From Phytophthora sp. 'mugwort' (Eukaryota; Oomycota; Peronosporomycetes; Peronosporales; Peronosporaceae), in the NCBI GenBank assembly GCA_033558025.1, contig JAUCEF010000007.1, positions 4,774,001 to 4,838,000 of the forward strand: a DNA stretch of 64,000 nt, read 5' to 3'. The notes under the pieces are model-generated. The model saw only the letters and a program-made list of their open reading frames with translations. It did not search any database and was not told the origin of the DNA. Each line of letters begins with the position of its first letter. Position 1 is the stretch's first letter. The translations under genes were made by a program, and so were the position numbers. Positions 20,100-31,649 of the stretch are shown here, piece by piece.

Positions 20100-21870
20100 G
20101 TGCGGTCAGCACAGTTTCGGCGTTTTTGTGCCTATATCCAGTGTAAATAGTAGTCCCTCCCGAGTCCCTCGCGTGGAAGGGACAAGCGAGTGAGTGATCG
20201 AGCGCGACATTGCTGCACTGACGCATTGGATGTGGTCGCCCTCTTTGCCAGTCTTCGCACGGCTTTGATCCTCCGGTAGGATCAAAAATGCTGGCCGCAT
20301 CTTTGAACCGCCGCACCATGCGGCTGTTGAAGTGTCACGATGCGTTGGCGTAAAAGTAGTCCGTCGTCGACAGCGCCTCGCAAGCAAGCAAGCGACCAAT
20401 GCAGCGAGTCGCTCAGCTGGGCGAGAAAAATGCGACTGGCCGCCTTCCTGTTTCTGACCGGCGGTTGCGAAAAATCGCTGCACCCAGCGCTTGAATTTGC
20501 ACAAGCCAACGTCATCCAACGGTAATGCCACGTGTGGATGTCTACAAAATACTCGTTCTGTTAAATACTCGGAAGATTTTTACTCCGGGAGCTGAGCCAC
20601 CGCTCTACTATCCTCAAGTACTGTACTCTATTGGTGTGTGGCGCTCGCGACCTGGCGCTTGCTGCTGCCCCTGCTACCTGACTTCCTGCAACGCGTCTGC
20701 GCTGGACTTTAATGTCGCTGTGATGGAACTGCTCTGCAGCGCTCGAGTGGACTGCTCGCGATGGAATTGCAGCTGCTGCAACTCTGGTTGCAACAGGAGA
20801 CGGGCACGGCTGCTGCTGAATGACTTGGTTTCTCAAAAATGGCAAGTAACAGGCTCCTGGGTCACAGTGGAGACCGTTGTGGTAGACCACTCGCTCATGT
20901 CAGGAAGTAGTGCAGGATCTGCAGCTCGTCCGCGGCGAGGTCGCCGACTGGCGCAGCTGAGAACGCAATGGGATTGAGCTCGCTGCTACTGCAGCTTTTG
21001 TCGTCGTCTACAGACATGCAGTCCAGGTCGAGCGCGCTGGCGATGCCGGCCACCACGTGGCTCTCCCACTTGCTCATGTTGCCGCTGGCGCGTTCGTCGG
21101 TCTTGGTCTTCTTCTTGGGCGAGATGACGCGCTCGTCGGTGCTGCTGCAGCTGCCGCTTCTGCCAGCCACCTCGTTCAGCGACATGGGCGAAGCATCCGA
21201 GGCGTCGCCGAACTTGCGCTTACGCGGCGACAGCATGGGGCGCTCCACCGACAACGGCGACATGGCAGGAGTCCCGGCTGCGGGTAAGGGGGACGTTATC
21301 GTTGTCGTAGTCACGGGCATGTCTGTGCGACTAAGTAGATCCCTCCTTTGCAGTTGGGTTGCAGATTGCTATGAAGGCAACAGTGCGAATCGAAGTGTGA
21401 GACTGAGTGCTGGCTGGCCGTTGCCGTTGCAGAAGTTTAGATTGTGTCGTCATGCTTGCTGGGAGTGATGGCTCTTCTGGTCGCACGCGTCCAAATCTTA
21501 CTGCGCTTCTGCTCTCTTCTTCAAAGCGACGTTGGACAAATCTCTCTTCCCCCGAAACTCGGACCTGGCGACGGTGATGGCTCAGGCTGTCGCACCAGGT
21601 GCTGCTGATTCAGCAGAACGTGAAACGGGAGGCTCAACTCAGACAGATGTGGTGAAACGTGGCGCGACTCGCGCCGCGCGAGTTCCGGGTGTTTCTTTTT
21701 TATTGACAGGCCTTGCTCTCGTTCCGTGCCCATCCCTCCTGCCAAACTGGATCCACTCAGAATCGATGATTGGCCATCACTCCGATGCGCGATGCCACTC
21801 TCGAAGGGGTGCGCCGAGCGTGTGTCATCAAATGAAAGGGTCCGCCCAGATGGGTGCGTTAGAACTGAGT
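20100..21870 (-). repeat. Segmental duplication, copy A (inverted relative to 61.3-63.3 kb)
   Basis: Reading this block on the minus strand matches the plus strand of about 61,285-63,290 over the 5' flank, the coding ORF and the 3' flank. Examples are CTAAACTTCTGCAACGGCAA before the ORF and GCTGGGTGCAGCGATTTTTC after it. The copies are diverged by substitutions and small indels. Only copy B carries the MITE at 62,421-62,865. Confidence 0.85.
20895..21320 (-). CDS. Small Ser-rich nuclear-type protein, paralog A
   Basis: An intact 141-residue ORF starts at MPVTTTT. It contains SPRKRKFGDAS, a proline-directed site next to a basic cluster, and PKKKTKTDERASGN, a second basic cluster; both look like nuclear localisation signals. 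The conserved C-terminal half reads KWESHVVAGIASALDLDCMS, an acidic Ser-rich part, then AADELQILHYFL. The paralog at 61,793-62,206 conserves the start, both basic clusters and the C-terminal helix, so selection on protein sequence is likely. No enzymatic domain is seen. A transcription-related adaptor is a guess; the function is unknown to me. Confidence 0.72.
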   Translation of the reverse strand: MPVTTTTITSPLPAAGTPAMSPLSVERPMLSPRKRKFGDASDASPMSLNEVAGRSGSCSSTDERVISPKKKTKTDERASGNMSKWESHVVAGIASALDLDCMSVDDDKSCSSSELNPIAFSAAPVGDLAADELQILHYFLT

Positions 21871-22925
21871 CCGTTCAACGGACAAAAAGCATGCAGCTAA
21901 CGGTTTCAAACCAATACTAATACCAAATGGTACCAAACCGTCGAAAAGCGTACATACATATATAAGCTTACCTGTAGAAAAGACCGCCTACGCAAAATAC
22001 TGAACTACCCTTCTTCGCGGGCATCCCGGTCGGGCTTTCTACGGCCACGCCGCTAACATAGCCTAGCCTTCAAATAAAACCATACTAATCCGCATTTGTG
22101 TACTTTTGGTCATTCGTACATTTACATATAAGCAATCCCGCGATCCCTTTTGGGGCAGCACATCTGCGAAATAGGAAGGCGCCGGCCACGGACCAGAGCG
22201 CCGAAGAGGCGAGCACCCGTCGCCGTTTTTCTTAGTCAAAGACAAAAAATGCAAGTCAGCTTCAGACGCTATGATTAGCGAGAGGATCGTCTGTAACTTA
22301 CACCAGCGACGAGGCCGTTTCAATGTCCCGTCGCTTAACCAACATGCCATTAAAATCGACGTGGCTGCTGAAGCGATTTTAGCGCACGATCTAACCCGCA
22401 TTTTTAGGCTCTCCCTACGTTCACCAACTATCGGTAGAAAATACAGATAACACTGTCCTATTAATAAAGAGAGTGATTATTTATTATTTTGCCCGAATGA
22501 AAATTACCCTATTCACCCAAATATAATTCTTAGCTGAATTCGGTTATTGAGAGTAGACATATACGTTTGTAAACGTTACTAATATCCAGTTGTTGTTTTC
22601 GTCGACGCAACCATTCGATAGCGTTAGAGAACAAGGAATGAGCGAATGCGTTACACGTTGTCGCATAAAGCGGCGATAGCGAGAAACGCAAGAAGACGAC
22701 TAACCAACGACGAATTCTCCAGGGTATTGTATTTAATAGTATAAATCGCCCTCAAACGTTTTTTTTTAATTTAGTTCAGTATCGGCTTGAGAAGGGTATA
22801 AAGTCTATAGTAACAGTGTGACCATCACTCAGCAGTCGTAATGGATCTGAGTATTAAACCTCAGCTGAGATTATTTCGTGAGTGTTCTTTGACAGTCATT
22901 CTCAAATTTTCGGCCGCAATGACTC
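21871..22925. other. Intergenic, no gene seen
   Basis: AT-rich from about 22,440 on. Short frames without domain signal. A possible first exon of the CRN-like gene could begin near the ATG at 22,842, but the frame is not continuous with the header domain. Confidence 0.4.
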
Positions 22926-23916
22926 GAGAAGTGGTTCCAGCTGGTGGATGAAGGTAACAGGGTGACTTCGGCCGAGTGCGTTGAGTGCGCTGACAATGCC
23001 AAGGTATACCGACTCCGATACGCCGTAAAGGACACGTACAGCGACAGTCATCTAAAAGGAATTGCTGCATCCGACCTCAGTCTTCGCGAACCGGGCGGCG
23101 ACGGAAGCGTTGGAAGAAGATGCGTTGATTGGGTCGTTTGGTGGTTCAAAGCAAGATGCGCGTGGTAGTGCCTCAGCGCGCAGAAAGCGCGCCAAGTTAT
23201 TTCATCCTTTCTGAAACTCGCGAAAAGTCGCAAATGCAGTGTTTGTGATCGTGGAAGAAGACAAAGATGACAAGGGCGTTGGAATGGGTGTGTTCAAGGG
23301 TGTTGGAATGGGTGTGTTCAAGGGTGTTGGAAATGGGTGTGTTTTTCAGCGCGGCTCTAGCGGTGACGTGTGACCACAACTTAACGGAGCAAGACACTGT
23401 GGGGAGTTCGGTGTCTTTGGCGTTGAAGGACGAGATGGCAAATGTTGTAGTCGTTGCTCGCAATGCCGAGCTGGGCTTTGCGATCCTGAAGTCGTCCGAA
23501 CCCAGATCATACATTGCTCCATGGAACGGGAGCCCAGATGATCTGGAATCATGCTGCGATCTTGTGTTGGCATCGTTTCGACTAGGAATTGACGAATATC
23601 AAGAACCGTACAAGGGCAAACTGGGATTTGCACCGGCAGCGTGCATTGCCATCAGCTCTCACAGAAGGCACATCATGTTTTCGTGTCCAACGTACGCTGG
23701 AGATTCTGGCGCCGAGCTTGTTGTGAGAGACGGATGTCTTGTTGGTATCCACCAGCAAACAATGAATGCATCCGCGAAGAGATGGACCGCAAGAAAGTCA
23801 TTAAGGATCGTTTGAATGATGTGGAGGAGTCTCTGGACAATATTGCGAGAAGCGGACTAGCGCAAGGGTGTTCAGATCTTTTGGTTCATGCGTTCCAGAA
23901 CGTAGTTAGCGAGTAG
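22926..23916 (+). pseudogene. Crinkler-like header fused to trypsin-like protease, broken
   Basis: The first part reads KWFQLVDEGNRVTSAECVEC, then AVKDTYSDSHLKGIAASDLS, then in a shifted frame EALEEDALIGSFGGSKQDA and, shifted again, RVVVVPQRAESAPSYF. These are the successive blocks of the ubiquitin-like CRN header (..DxFRxAVKxKY.DSHL..I..SDL.., then the VLVVVP-type end). The second part is a chymotrypsin-fold protease. TCDHNL holds the catalytic His, DLVLASFRLG the likely Asp and CPTYAGDSGAELV the Ser (GDSG). A basic/coiled tail ends at a TAG at 23,914. Frameshifts lie near 23,090, 23,150, 23,330 and 23,770, with an in-frame TGA near 23,210. CRN proteins are secreted effectors that act in host cells; a protease as C-terminal domain is the notable point. 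This copy is not expressible as one protein. Confidence 0.7.
23271..23343 (+). repeat. 24-bp tandem triplication
   Basis: Units start at 23,271, 23,295 and 23,319 (CAAGGGYGTTGGAATGGGTG then TGTT). The unit encodes KGVGMGVF, so copies 1-2 preserve the frame. Copy 3 is 25 nt with one extra A and shifts the frame just before the catalytic His block. Confidence 0.9.
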
Positions 23917-24204
23917 TGCGATTTCGTGAAGTCGTGTTGTTCTTACCAACCAAAAAAATTAATTAATGACACACAACTCGGTCACAAAAATCCGGTGACA
24001 AGCGTGGCTCAGTCACCCTCTGCCACGGGTTCAGCCATCGAGTCATCTAGAAAACAGAAACAGAGCAAGACTGAATGGAAGAGAGAGCAAGAAGAACAAC
24101 GAGTTTGACGTCGATTTTATTGTGTATGAATAGATTTACTGTAATTAGTTTACTAGGTATTCCGGAAAAGATAAAAGCACAACGCAGAGGACACGGCTAT
24201 GGTT

Positions 24205-24655
24205 TAATTGTTGGCAGCTTCCTCAAGTGCGCCGCCGTGTTCGCCTGCATCGCCCCGAAGTGTCACTCAGTTTAGCCCGCCCACGCAAAGCAGTCTACTA
24301 AAAAGCTGGAGAAATGATGGAGTAGGAGGTCAAAACTGTGAAACAGGCTGTGAAAGAGGACGAAGATGTAGAAAGTGCAATTGTGTCGAAGGCGGATGCT
24401 GCGGTGAAGAGAGCGATAGAGACAGCAACTGACGAAGCATCTTGCTGTAAAATTGATGGGTTGAAGAAGAAGAGATCAAGCCACTCAAGAAAATCGCAGA
24501 AGGAAAGGAAGGGGGCCGCAACAAATTCAGCGAAACAACTCATGAATTTCTGGACACACAGAGGAGTTACGCAATATGTTGCCACCTCGTCGAGGCGATC
24601 CCTACAAACATGAGTAAGGGTTTCGGATTAATACGAGTACTGCTGTAAGTAGGTG
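24205..24655 (+). pseudogene. Charged protein remnant, unknown
   Basis: The frame 24,338-24,613 reads a Lys/Glu/Ala-rich segment (KADAAVKRAIETATDEASCC, then KKKRSSHSRKSQKERKG). A second frame continues FLDTQRSYAICCHLVEAIPT to about 24,645. The coherence across the frameshift suggests a real former protein. The basic cluster could be a nuclear signal. No family recognised. Confidence 0.35.
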
Positions 24656-24733
24656 AAAGTTAATAAATGCGGTATTTTACCTCCCCTTAGTAATATTTTT
24701 ATTCTACTAAAATAAAGTCTATAATATATAAAG

Positions 24734-24919
24734 ATGACTTATTCTCCTGAGAAATATCTAGCTAATAAAGAGCGCATCAAAGAAAATCAAAAGCGCTACT
24801 ACATTAAAACGAGAGAAACGCGCCTCGATAAGCAATGGGAGTATGACGAGTAGCATCGTGAGCAATTAAATGCTCAAAAGCGCAAGGCCTATGTAAAAAA
24901 ACAAAGCGAGCGAACCTAA
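24734..24919 (+). pseudogene. Polinton small basic protein
   Basis: One frame from ATG 24,734 to TAA 24,917 encodes 61 positions with a single internal TAG at about codon 41. It is rich in Lys, Glu, Arg and Tyr (EKYLANKERIKENQKRYYIK) and likely a helix. This position at the element's left end, ahead of the polymerase, fits small DNA-associated proteins in such elements. The function is unknown. It may be a CAG or CAA to TAG mutation. Confidence 0.5.
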
Positions 24920-25168
24920 TATTGAAAACAAACTTAATTAATTAATTAATTAATTCAATTTTTTTTATCTGGGGCTGAATATAAAGACCAACCTGAGCGA
25001 AGAAGTATAGAATATAAAGTCGACCACGCAACTAATAAATATAGGCAAATATACATAGTGACCATGTTTGGTTATGAACTTGAAAGACTAAAAAAAATTA
25101 AGTATTCACCCAATCAAATAGGGAGCTAAATACCGAGTCAAGGTTAAAGTAAAGGTAAGACCGGTAGG

Positions 25169-28100
25169 ATGACATATATTAGTAACTTATCGCGCCCCAG
25201 CAACCTGAAGAGTGTAGCTGAGCTCTCTAAAGTCAACATCGACAAGCTGAAAAAGTACAAATCTGAGGACTACAAGACCGACCCCAAATATCGGTTTTAC
25301 AAGGGGACACACGTGGATCCGCACGGTATGAAGGTATCCAGGCTGATGAATTCTACGACATATTCGAGAATGTACTTGAGAGCCAGAAGAATGCTTTTAA
25401 GATCAATATTGCTCTCGGCTACGATCTCATCAGCAAAGACGATAATAGTTTTAGTCAATATTGGCATCCAAACATTGCAATACGGCTGTATTCGACAATC
25501 CTGTTGTCATTAACAGCAAGGCGGATATTCGTAAGAAGGTGATTTCTGAGATTCGATCGATGGAGTTAGCTGACAAGCTTAACTATCCATCAAGTGGATA
25601 CAAGCTCAGGGCCATCACTGGATTCAAGACTATATCTATCATCGCGAGCATGCCCTCGGCCATAGTAACGCTATCACTCCCAAGATCATCCGCGACAACA
25701 AGCATGTATTGAATTTCCCAAGACTAGCAATAAGTGCGTCTTCCATTGCATTGCACTAGATCAGATCCGAAGAAAGATTATCGGAGAATACAGTCTCTGG
25801 TGAAAAGGGCATTCAATCGCTACTGTTCTTATAAGGGTCTTAGCTACTCGACGAAGCTCTCCGCAATTTAAGCCAATCGATCTTCTGCAGCTCGATGAGA
25901 TGGAAGATTGCTTGAAGCTCAGCATCAATGTATATACAATGGATGGAGTCGGGAAAAACTGAATGCATCCGCCCGTCGGATGAGAAATATGATCGTCTCA
26001 ATATTTTATCTCACGAGAATCATGCTCTCTACATCGGTAATCTGGACATGCTCCAAAGCAAGTATCAGTGCCCAAAGTGCGAGATGATTTTCGTTGGCTC
26101 CGACAAGCTTAAAAATCATAAGAAGAACCAATGTGAGCTTGTCAATATTAGAGTTTTCAGGCTGAGCCAACTATCTACAGACCGTCTCAGAACACTATCA
26201 AATCGATGCTATCAAAGTACTCAATTAAGAATACTGACCACTATATTGATCACTTCATCGTGTACGATTTTGAGGCCATTCTAAAGCCGACGGGTATTCA
26301 ACATGGTGAAAGCACTGTCTTCACGAATGAGCATATTCCTGTTTCACTATCGGTAGCTGATAGTCCGTCGGGGAACGATGCTTTGTTAATGCTGAGCAAA
26401 ACGATTTGCTAAAAGATAAGTTTAACTACATTAAGGAAGTCGGTTTACATATTCAGCACTACACTGTCCAAAAGTATGCTTCCCTTCTACAGAAGATTAT
26501 TAAGCTCATGGTTTGAGTGGTATGGATATCCCTGGTTTAAAGATTGGGAAGAAGTACTCAATGGATGACGTTGATAATTTGATTAAGGATGGGACGTATC
26601 CCAGTTTCTTCGATTTTCATAGGAAAATTTCCTTTGGGAAGGAGAGATCTGATTACGGTAAAATCAGGCAACAGCTCGATCAAGTACCAGTTTTGGGGTT
26701 TAACTCCGGTAGATATGATATCAATTTGATTAAAAGCGATCTGTTTGCCGTCATTGGTACGGAAAAAATCAAATCTGTAATCAAGAACCCGAGCTATATG
26801 TGTATCGCTATGTGTATCGCTACTTCAGACCTGAGGATGCTTGACATTAGCAACTATGTTCCTGCTGGAACAAGCTATGAGAAATATCCTAGTACATATT
26901 TCGGTGAGTGTGAGTGCAAAGACAAGATTCGCTGTATTTGTGGCCTTGATAAAGGCCTATTTCCATATGAACACATCAAATCAATCGATGTACTGAATCA
27001 AACTTCCCTTCCTTTAAAGTCGGATTTTAACAGCGATTTCCGAGAAACCAGCATTAGTAATGAAGATTATGAACGAGTCAGGTTCGTTTGGAAACATTAC
27101 AAGATGAAGACAGTCAATGATCTTTTGATTTGGTACAATAACTTAGATGTGGTACCATTCATTAAGGCTATCGAGGCTCAGCGTGAATTATTTAAGCGTT
27201 TTGATCTCGACATGTTCGCTGATCTCGCTTCGGGGTCTCTCGGAGAAGGTTATGTATCAAACTAGCTTCAACGATCTTCAACACCATATAGAAGTACCTG
27301 CTAAAGCTTTCAAATTCTCAGCTAAGCGTATGAGTGGCTACAAGCATCAAGATGTTGATGCCAAGCGTGAGTTCAATATGACTCTTGATCATTTGGACAC
27401 CTTGCTTAAAAACGACAAAAATATCTTTGTGGTATATGCTGGTGCCAGCTTACTGTCGATACTGCTTCGGTCGATCGAGTCAATAACAAATTGGGCCACA
27501 TTGACGGTAATGCACTCATCTCATGTGTTCGATGCAACGTCGCACGCATAAGTATGTCTCTCAGTAGCTTCAGATTCAAGAAGCTACATGAATTCAACTC
27601 AGACAGACTTGTGTACTCGATTGATCGTGAGGAGAAGGACTTTTATGGTAAAATGAAGGCAAACATCGCTGGCGGACCATCAATTATCTAAAATCGCTAC
27701 GCTAAACGCAACGAAACAAAATTCGTGGCGATAAGATTTGTAAGAATGTTATTGGATATGATGCTAATGCGCTATACCTATGGGCACTCGGTAATGAGAT
27801 GCCGTGCGGGAGATTGACCACTATCGAGACTTATCCGGTATTGTCGAAGACATTAAGGCTGACAAGATATTTGGCTTCCTTGAATGCGACATTCGTACAC
27901 CAGAGCACCTAAAATAATACTCTAGCGAGATGACACCAATTTTCAAGAATACACTAATCGGTTGCACCGATGAGACCATCATTGACTTACATATGTCTGA
28001 GTACAACCAGACTCGTGAGAAAAGCCGAGCTAAGCCTGCTCGTAAGTTAATTGGTAGTTATTTCGGTGAGAAGATTCTGATCTACGCACCTCTTCTCAAA

Positions 28101-29050
28101 TGGCATCTAGCCCGCGGAATGGAAATAACAAAAACTTACTCCTTTATAAAGGCCAGCTCTCACAAGGCGTTTGCTCCATTCATGGATGCTGTGTCGAGCG
28201 CACGCCGTGTCAGTGACGAAGATAAGAGTAAGGCCATAATTGCCGAGATGATGAAATTGATTGGAAATTCTGCTTTTGGACGATCGGGCATGGACATGAG
28301 TAAGCAGAAACAAGTCAAATATGAGCCTAAGGATGCTAAGATCAAGTCGCGTATTGAGCACTTCACGTTTCATGGATTGGAGGAGCTGAATGGCTCTTGT
28401 GAGATAGCTATGAAGAAACGTCGTCTAAATAACAAGAACCCCATTCATTTATTCATTGCCATCTATCAGCTTGCAAAGCTACGCATGCTCGAGTTTTACT
28501 ACGATTGCATTGACTATTATTTCGATCGAAGCGATTTTCAATATCAAGAGATGAACACGGACTCTGCCTATATCGCTTTTAGCTGCAACAAACTATTTCA
28601 AGAGTGCATCATACCTGATCTACCTGAGCAATATGAACAGCACAAGTACGATTGGTTTCCGCGCGACTACAACAAGGAAGTAGCTAAGTTTGACCGTCGA
28701 ACCCTTGGTCTATTCAAGGGTGAATGGTCAGGCGATGCCATGGTCTCACTATCGAGTAAGAACTATATTTGCTATCTTCCAGACGAGTTATATAAGGTGA
28801 AGGTTTCAGCCAAGGGTGTGCAGCAGAGTCGTGGTCGCAACGAGGATGTACTTAACCCTTTAGGATTTGAATTGTTCGCGATCGTATCTCACTTCGGGGT
28901 ACTAACATGGGATATAGGATGTCAAAAGAAACTAAATCAGTCATCATATATAGTCAGACCAAAACTGCACTATCATATTTCTATGACAAGCGGCAAGTGT
29001 CTTCGAATGGCATATCAACTAACCCACCAAATATTTAGGGAGAAGTCTTG
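25169..29050 (+). pseudogene. Protein-primed family B DNA polymerase (Polinton PolB)
   Basis: This is the replicative polymerase of the element, with 3'-5' exonuclease and palm. Across several frames I see a long N-terminal extension with a zinc-finger-like CPKCEMIFVGSDKLKNHKKNQC-type cluster at about 26,070-26,140. ExoI is HFIVYDFEAI (about 26,255) and ExoII VLGFNSGRYDINL (about 26,692). NDLLIWYNNLDV follows. Palm motif A is IGYDANALYLWALG (about 27,750) and motif B is MKLIGNSAFGRSG (about 28,250). Motif C reads MNTDSAYI (about 28,550); the family has DTDS, so the first metal-binding Asp is changed to Asn. Stops and frameshifts occur about every 300-1100 bp; the longest intact piece is 27,930-29,051. 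Confidence 0.93.
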
Positions 29051-29100
29051 ATCGAAAATAGAAGCCGTACAACCTTTTATTTGATTACAATATACATACT

Positions 29101-30153
29101 ATGGCTGAGCCCTTGAAGAAACTCTACTATGACCCGAACCGGATATGTTGCTGCTCGAGCTCTATATGAGAAAGCGAGAGAAATTAGACCCCAAAATAAC
29201 GTTAAAAATAGTGAAGGAATGGTATAGGACTCAGTCAAATAACTCAACACTTCCAGGACCAGAAAAGACACGACGATGGGTTCAAGATCACGTCCCATAA
29301 CCCCAATTCCTGACAGATGGATCTCGGCTTTTGGGAAAAGCGACCAATGCTGACACTTATCAATATCAACTCACGGATTGGCTACGCTAAGTTACTCAAA
29401 AATAAGACTGGATCTGTCGTATCGACTGCGCTAAAAGATTTCATTCGATCTCATAAGGCAAACATCATCACCAGCGACAATGGTAGCGAGTTCATGAACA
29501 AACAAGCCCAGGCATGGTTTAAATCCAAAACCGTCGAGCACTACAATACGAGCCAGGAGATCACGGAACACTGGGAAAAATTGAGCGATTCAACAGAAAA
29601 TAAAGCAGAGGCTAACTAAGATATCACCCAAGAAAATTACACACAAGCTTATCAGCGGTATCATTACTAACTATAATGATACTATTCACAGCTCTATTGG
29701 AATGATCCCAAACGAGGCCAAAGGTAAGGTCATGGAGCCGGAGCTGGATCACAATCAAGCGGAAGCTGATAAAGTTGACAACGAATTTGAAGTAGGAACA
29801 AGTGTGCTATACCGACTCAAGAAGCAAACATATAGCAAAGAGTCAGCTCGTTGGAGCAAGGCTGTGTATACGTTGTCGGAATAGATGGTACCGAGTACAA
29901 TTCAAATCCAGAAATGGTAATACGCTCTACAAGGCGGCACATGATCTAAAAATGATACAACCAGGAACAACGGATGACACTATTAATCGTGGGGATTCTC
30001 GAAGCTGACAAGATATTAGATCACAAAATGATGAAGAATAGGAAGCACAAATTCTTAATCAAATGGATCGGTTATGATGATTCAACATGAGAGCCACAAG
30101 ACAATCTCCGTTTGATCGACAAAAACAGAAGATCAACTCTCGAAAAAGAGTAG
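29101..30153 (+). pseudogene. Polinton integrase with C-terminal chromodomain
   Basis: It inserts the element into host DNA. The N-terminal region starts MAEPLKKLYYDP, then in the next frame TGYVAARALYEKAREIRPQN and, shifted, STLPGPEKTRRWVQDHVP. The DDE core starts MDLGFWEKRPMLTLININSR (first Asp, 29,320). NIITSDNGSEFMNKQAQAW has the second Asp (about 29,475) and KIERFNR the Glu (about 29,583), so all three catalytic residues persist. A chromodomain ends the protein (ADKILDHKMMKNRKHKFLIK then WIGYDDST), with a TGA where the family has Trp in its W-E-P block. Chromodomains bind methylated histone tails and could steer insertion to heterochromatin. Confidence 0.88.
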
Positions 30154-30282
30154 TGGGATTAATATATATATATTAATATCGAGACATAATCAGCTTGGTC
30201 ATAAATTTGATAGAGGCATCCTCTGTAAGCTTTGACTAAAGTATATTATCCGCCACAATGTTTTTGTACGAGCTTTTATATG

Positions 30283-30320
30283 CGACTTTATATATATATA
30301 TATATATAGAGAGAGAGACC
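30283..30320. repeat. (TA)n(GA)n microsatellite
   Basis: About 11 TA units pass into about 4 GA units, between the integrase and the next ORFs of the Polinton. Confidence 0.9.
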
Positions 30321-30330
30321 CTACATAAAA

Positions 30331-30651
30331 GGAATGTGTACGAACTGCTTAGGTAAGACCGCGAGCTTGTTAAGATACAGCGAAAGTTATGGATAATTCA
30401 GGAAGTATGCCGCATTAAAAACGAGTTGCTCAATCTTGATGCAGTATCCAATTTCCGCACCACAGTTGTTAATCGTAAATATCAACATGAATTGGAAGCA
30501 AACTTTGGCTTCCATTTCATTGCATTAAGGAGATAGTTTAGGCTTTTAAAAAAGAGGAACACGTCTGTCATACATATGTTCCGTACCGACATGATTCGTT
30601 TATGCCGAGCTTTTGGTAATTATGAGTACTCATTGTTTTTATGAAACGCAT
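30331..30651 (+). pseudogene. Polinton ORF, unknown (helical)
   Basis: One frame reads VYELLR, a stop, then DRELVKIQRKLWIIQEVCRI and NELLNLDAVSNFRTTVVNRK up to ALRR, a stop and a basic tail. Only two stops in about 105 codons and an amphipathic Leu/Lys pattern point to a former helical protein. I do not recognise it. Confidence 0.4.
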
Positions 30652-30663
30652 GATATAGCCACA

Positions 30664-30879
30664 ATGTTCCCCAATTTCAAATCCCTCGCTCAGAGAGAGC
30701 AAAAGCGACAAGAGCTTCTTGAGCGAGCTCAACGACGCGTTAGACAAGCTAACACCAAGCGCGGTATGTATGAAGGTGCATCGTGGGCCAGCGACGCCGA
30801 TAAAACTATCGACTTGGAAAAGACATCATTATCTACATCAACCCAGACAGATTTGTCTGACTCCTTACAAAAACTCTGA
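30664..30879 (+). CDS. Polinton small ORF, Gln/Arg-rich, unknown
   Basis: From MFPNFKSLAQREQKRQELLE the protein has a basic helix (about residues 8-40), then a Ser/Thr tail with STQTDLSDS. An in-frame upstream ATG exists at 30,613. A similar ASTQTDG tail occurs in a remnant at about 32,940, hinting at a repeated short linear motif in element proteins. It is intact, but the element is dead; function unknown. Confidence 0.4.
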   Translation: MFPNFKSLAQREQKRQELLERAQRRVRQANTKRGMYEGASWASDADKTIDLEKTSLSTSTQTDLSDSLQKL

Positions 30880-30943
30880 GTGATAAATTCTCCCAGACAA
30901 ACCCTGAGGTCTCATCAATTTCTGAAGTAATGTTAGGCCAGTT

Positions 30944-31649
30944 ATGGTAGATGCCGAAGTTTATAATAGTGCTAGAACAAAGAGCACCTTTACGAATACT
31001 AATCGAGTCAGTATGAATGATCGAAACGTACAGGCTCAACCCATAACATATGATGTTGTTAACAACAGTCCACAAATGGTGAATACTGTAATTGATAACA
31101 CTCCAACAATGATAAATGTTGCAACATCAACAAAAAGAGACTCGAGCACTATCAATTTTGATACGGAAGAGCAAATTCATTCCAGGAACTGGACTAAAAA
31201 TCTGTATATAGAAAATCCAAACTGGGCTTCTATTGGGATTCATCACATTAAGAAAAAACGGGTAAACAAAATACAACGTATGCTATCCATCGATGTGTAC
31301 GGAAACGAATCAAATTTGAAACACCCATCATCAACAACAAGGTTGATGGCCATCAACACTCTGAGCATTTTTGAACATGGTCAAGAGCAGGGATTTAGAA
31401 CTCTCTATGGTGGGGAAAATGGATGCTGAAAGGGTTATAAAACCATATGAAGCTACTAGTGATGATGACGAACGGGACGAGCGCCATAGTATTAAAACTG
31501 GAATAGACAAAGACTTGGATCAAAATTTATCTATCCCCGACAGTGAAGCTAAGAAAATGCTGTACGAGTATTATCATAAGTTTTTTGATGAGAAGGTTAT
31601 GATTCCATTTCGCCTTCGACTTGTGGTAGATTCTAGAAAAATGGTGTAA
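30944..31649 (+). pseudogene. Polinton ORF pair, Asn/Thr-rich, unknown
   Basis: The frame 30,944-31,429 is Asn/Thr/Val-rich with repeated VVNN/VIDN/TINV words, then a basic part (NWASIGIHHIKKKRVNKIQR). The overlapping frame to 31,649 continues with an acidic part (ATSDDDERDERHSIKTGIDK) and KKMLYEYYHKFFDEKVMIPF. A single frameshift near 31,410 would join them into one protein of about 235 aa. No fold recognised; possibly a structural or terminal protein. Confidence 0.4.

Noticed and set aside
22842..22925. Start codon and signal region of the CRN-like gene
   Set aside because: The frame from the ATG at 22,842 stops before the header domain, and a TGA precedes KWFQLV in frame. No supportable start or secretion signal.
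24640..24730. Left terminal inverted repeat of the Polinton
   Set aside because: I compared it with the reverse complement of 40,064-40,400 by eye and found no convincing match.
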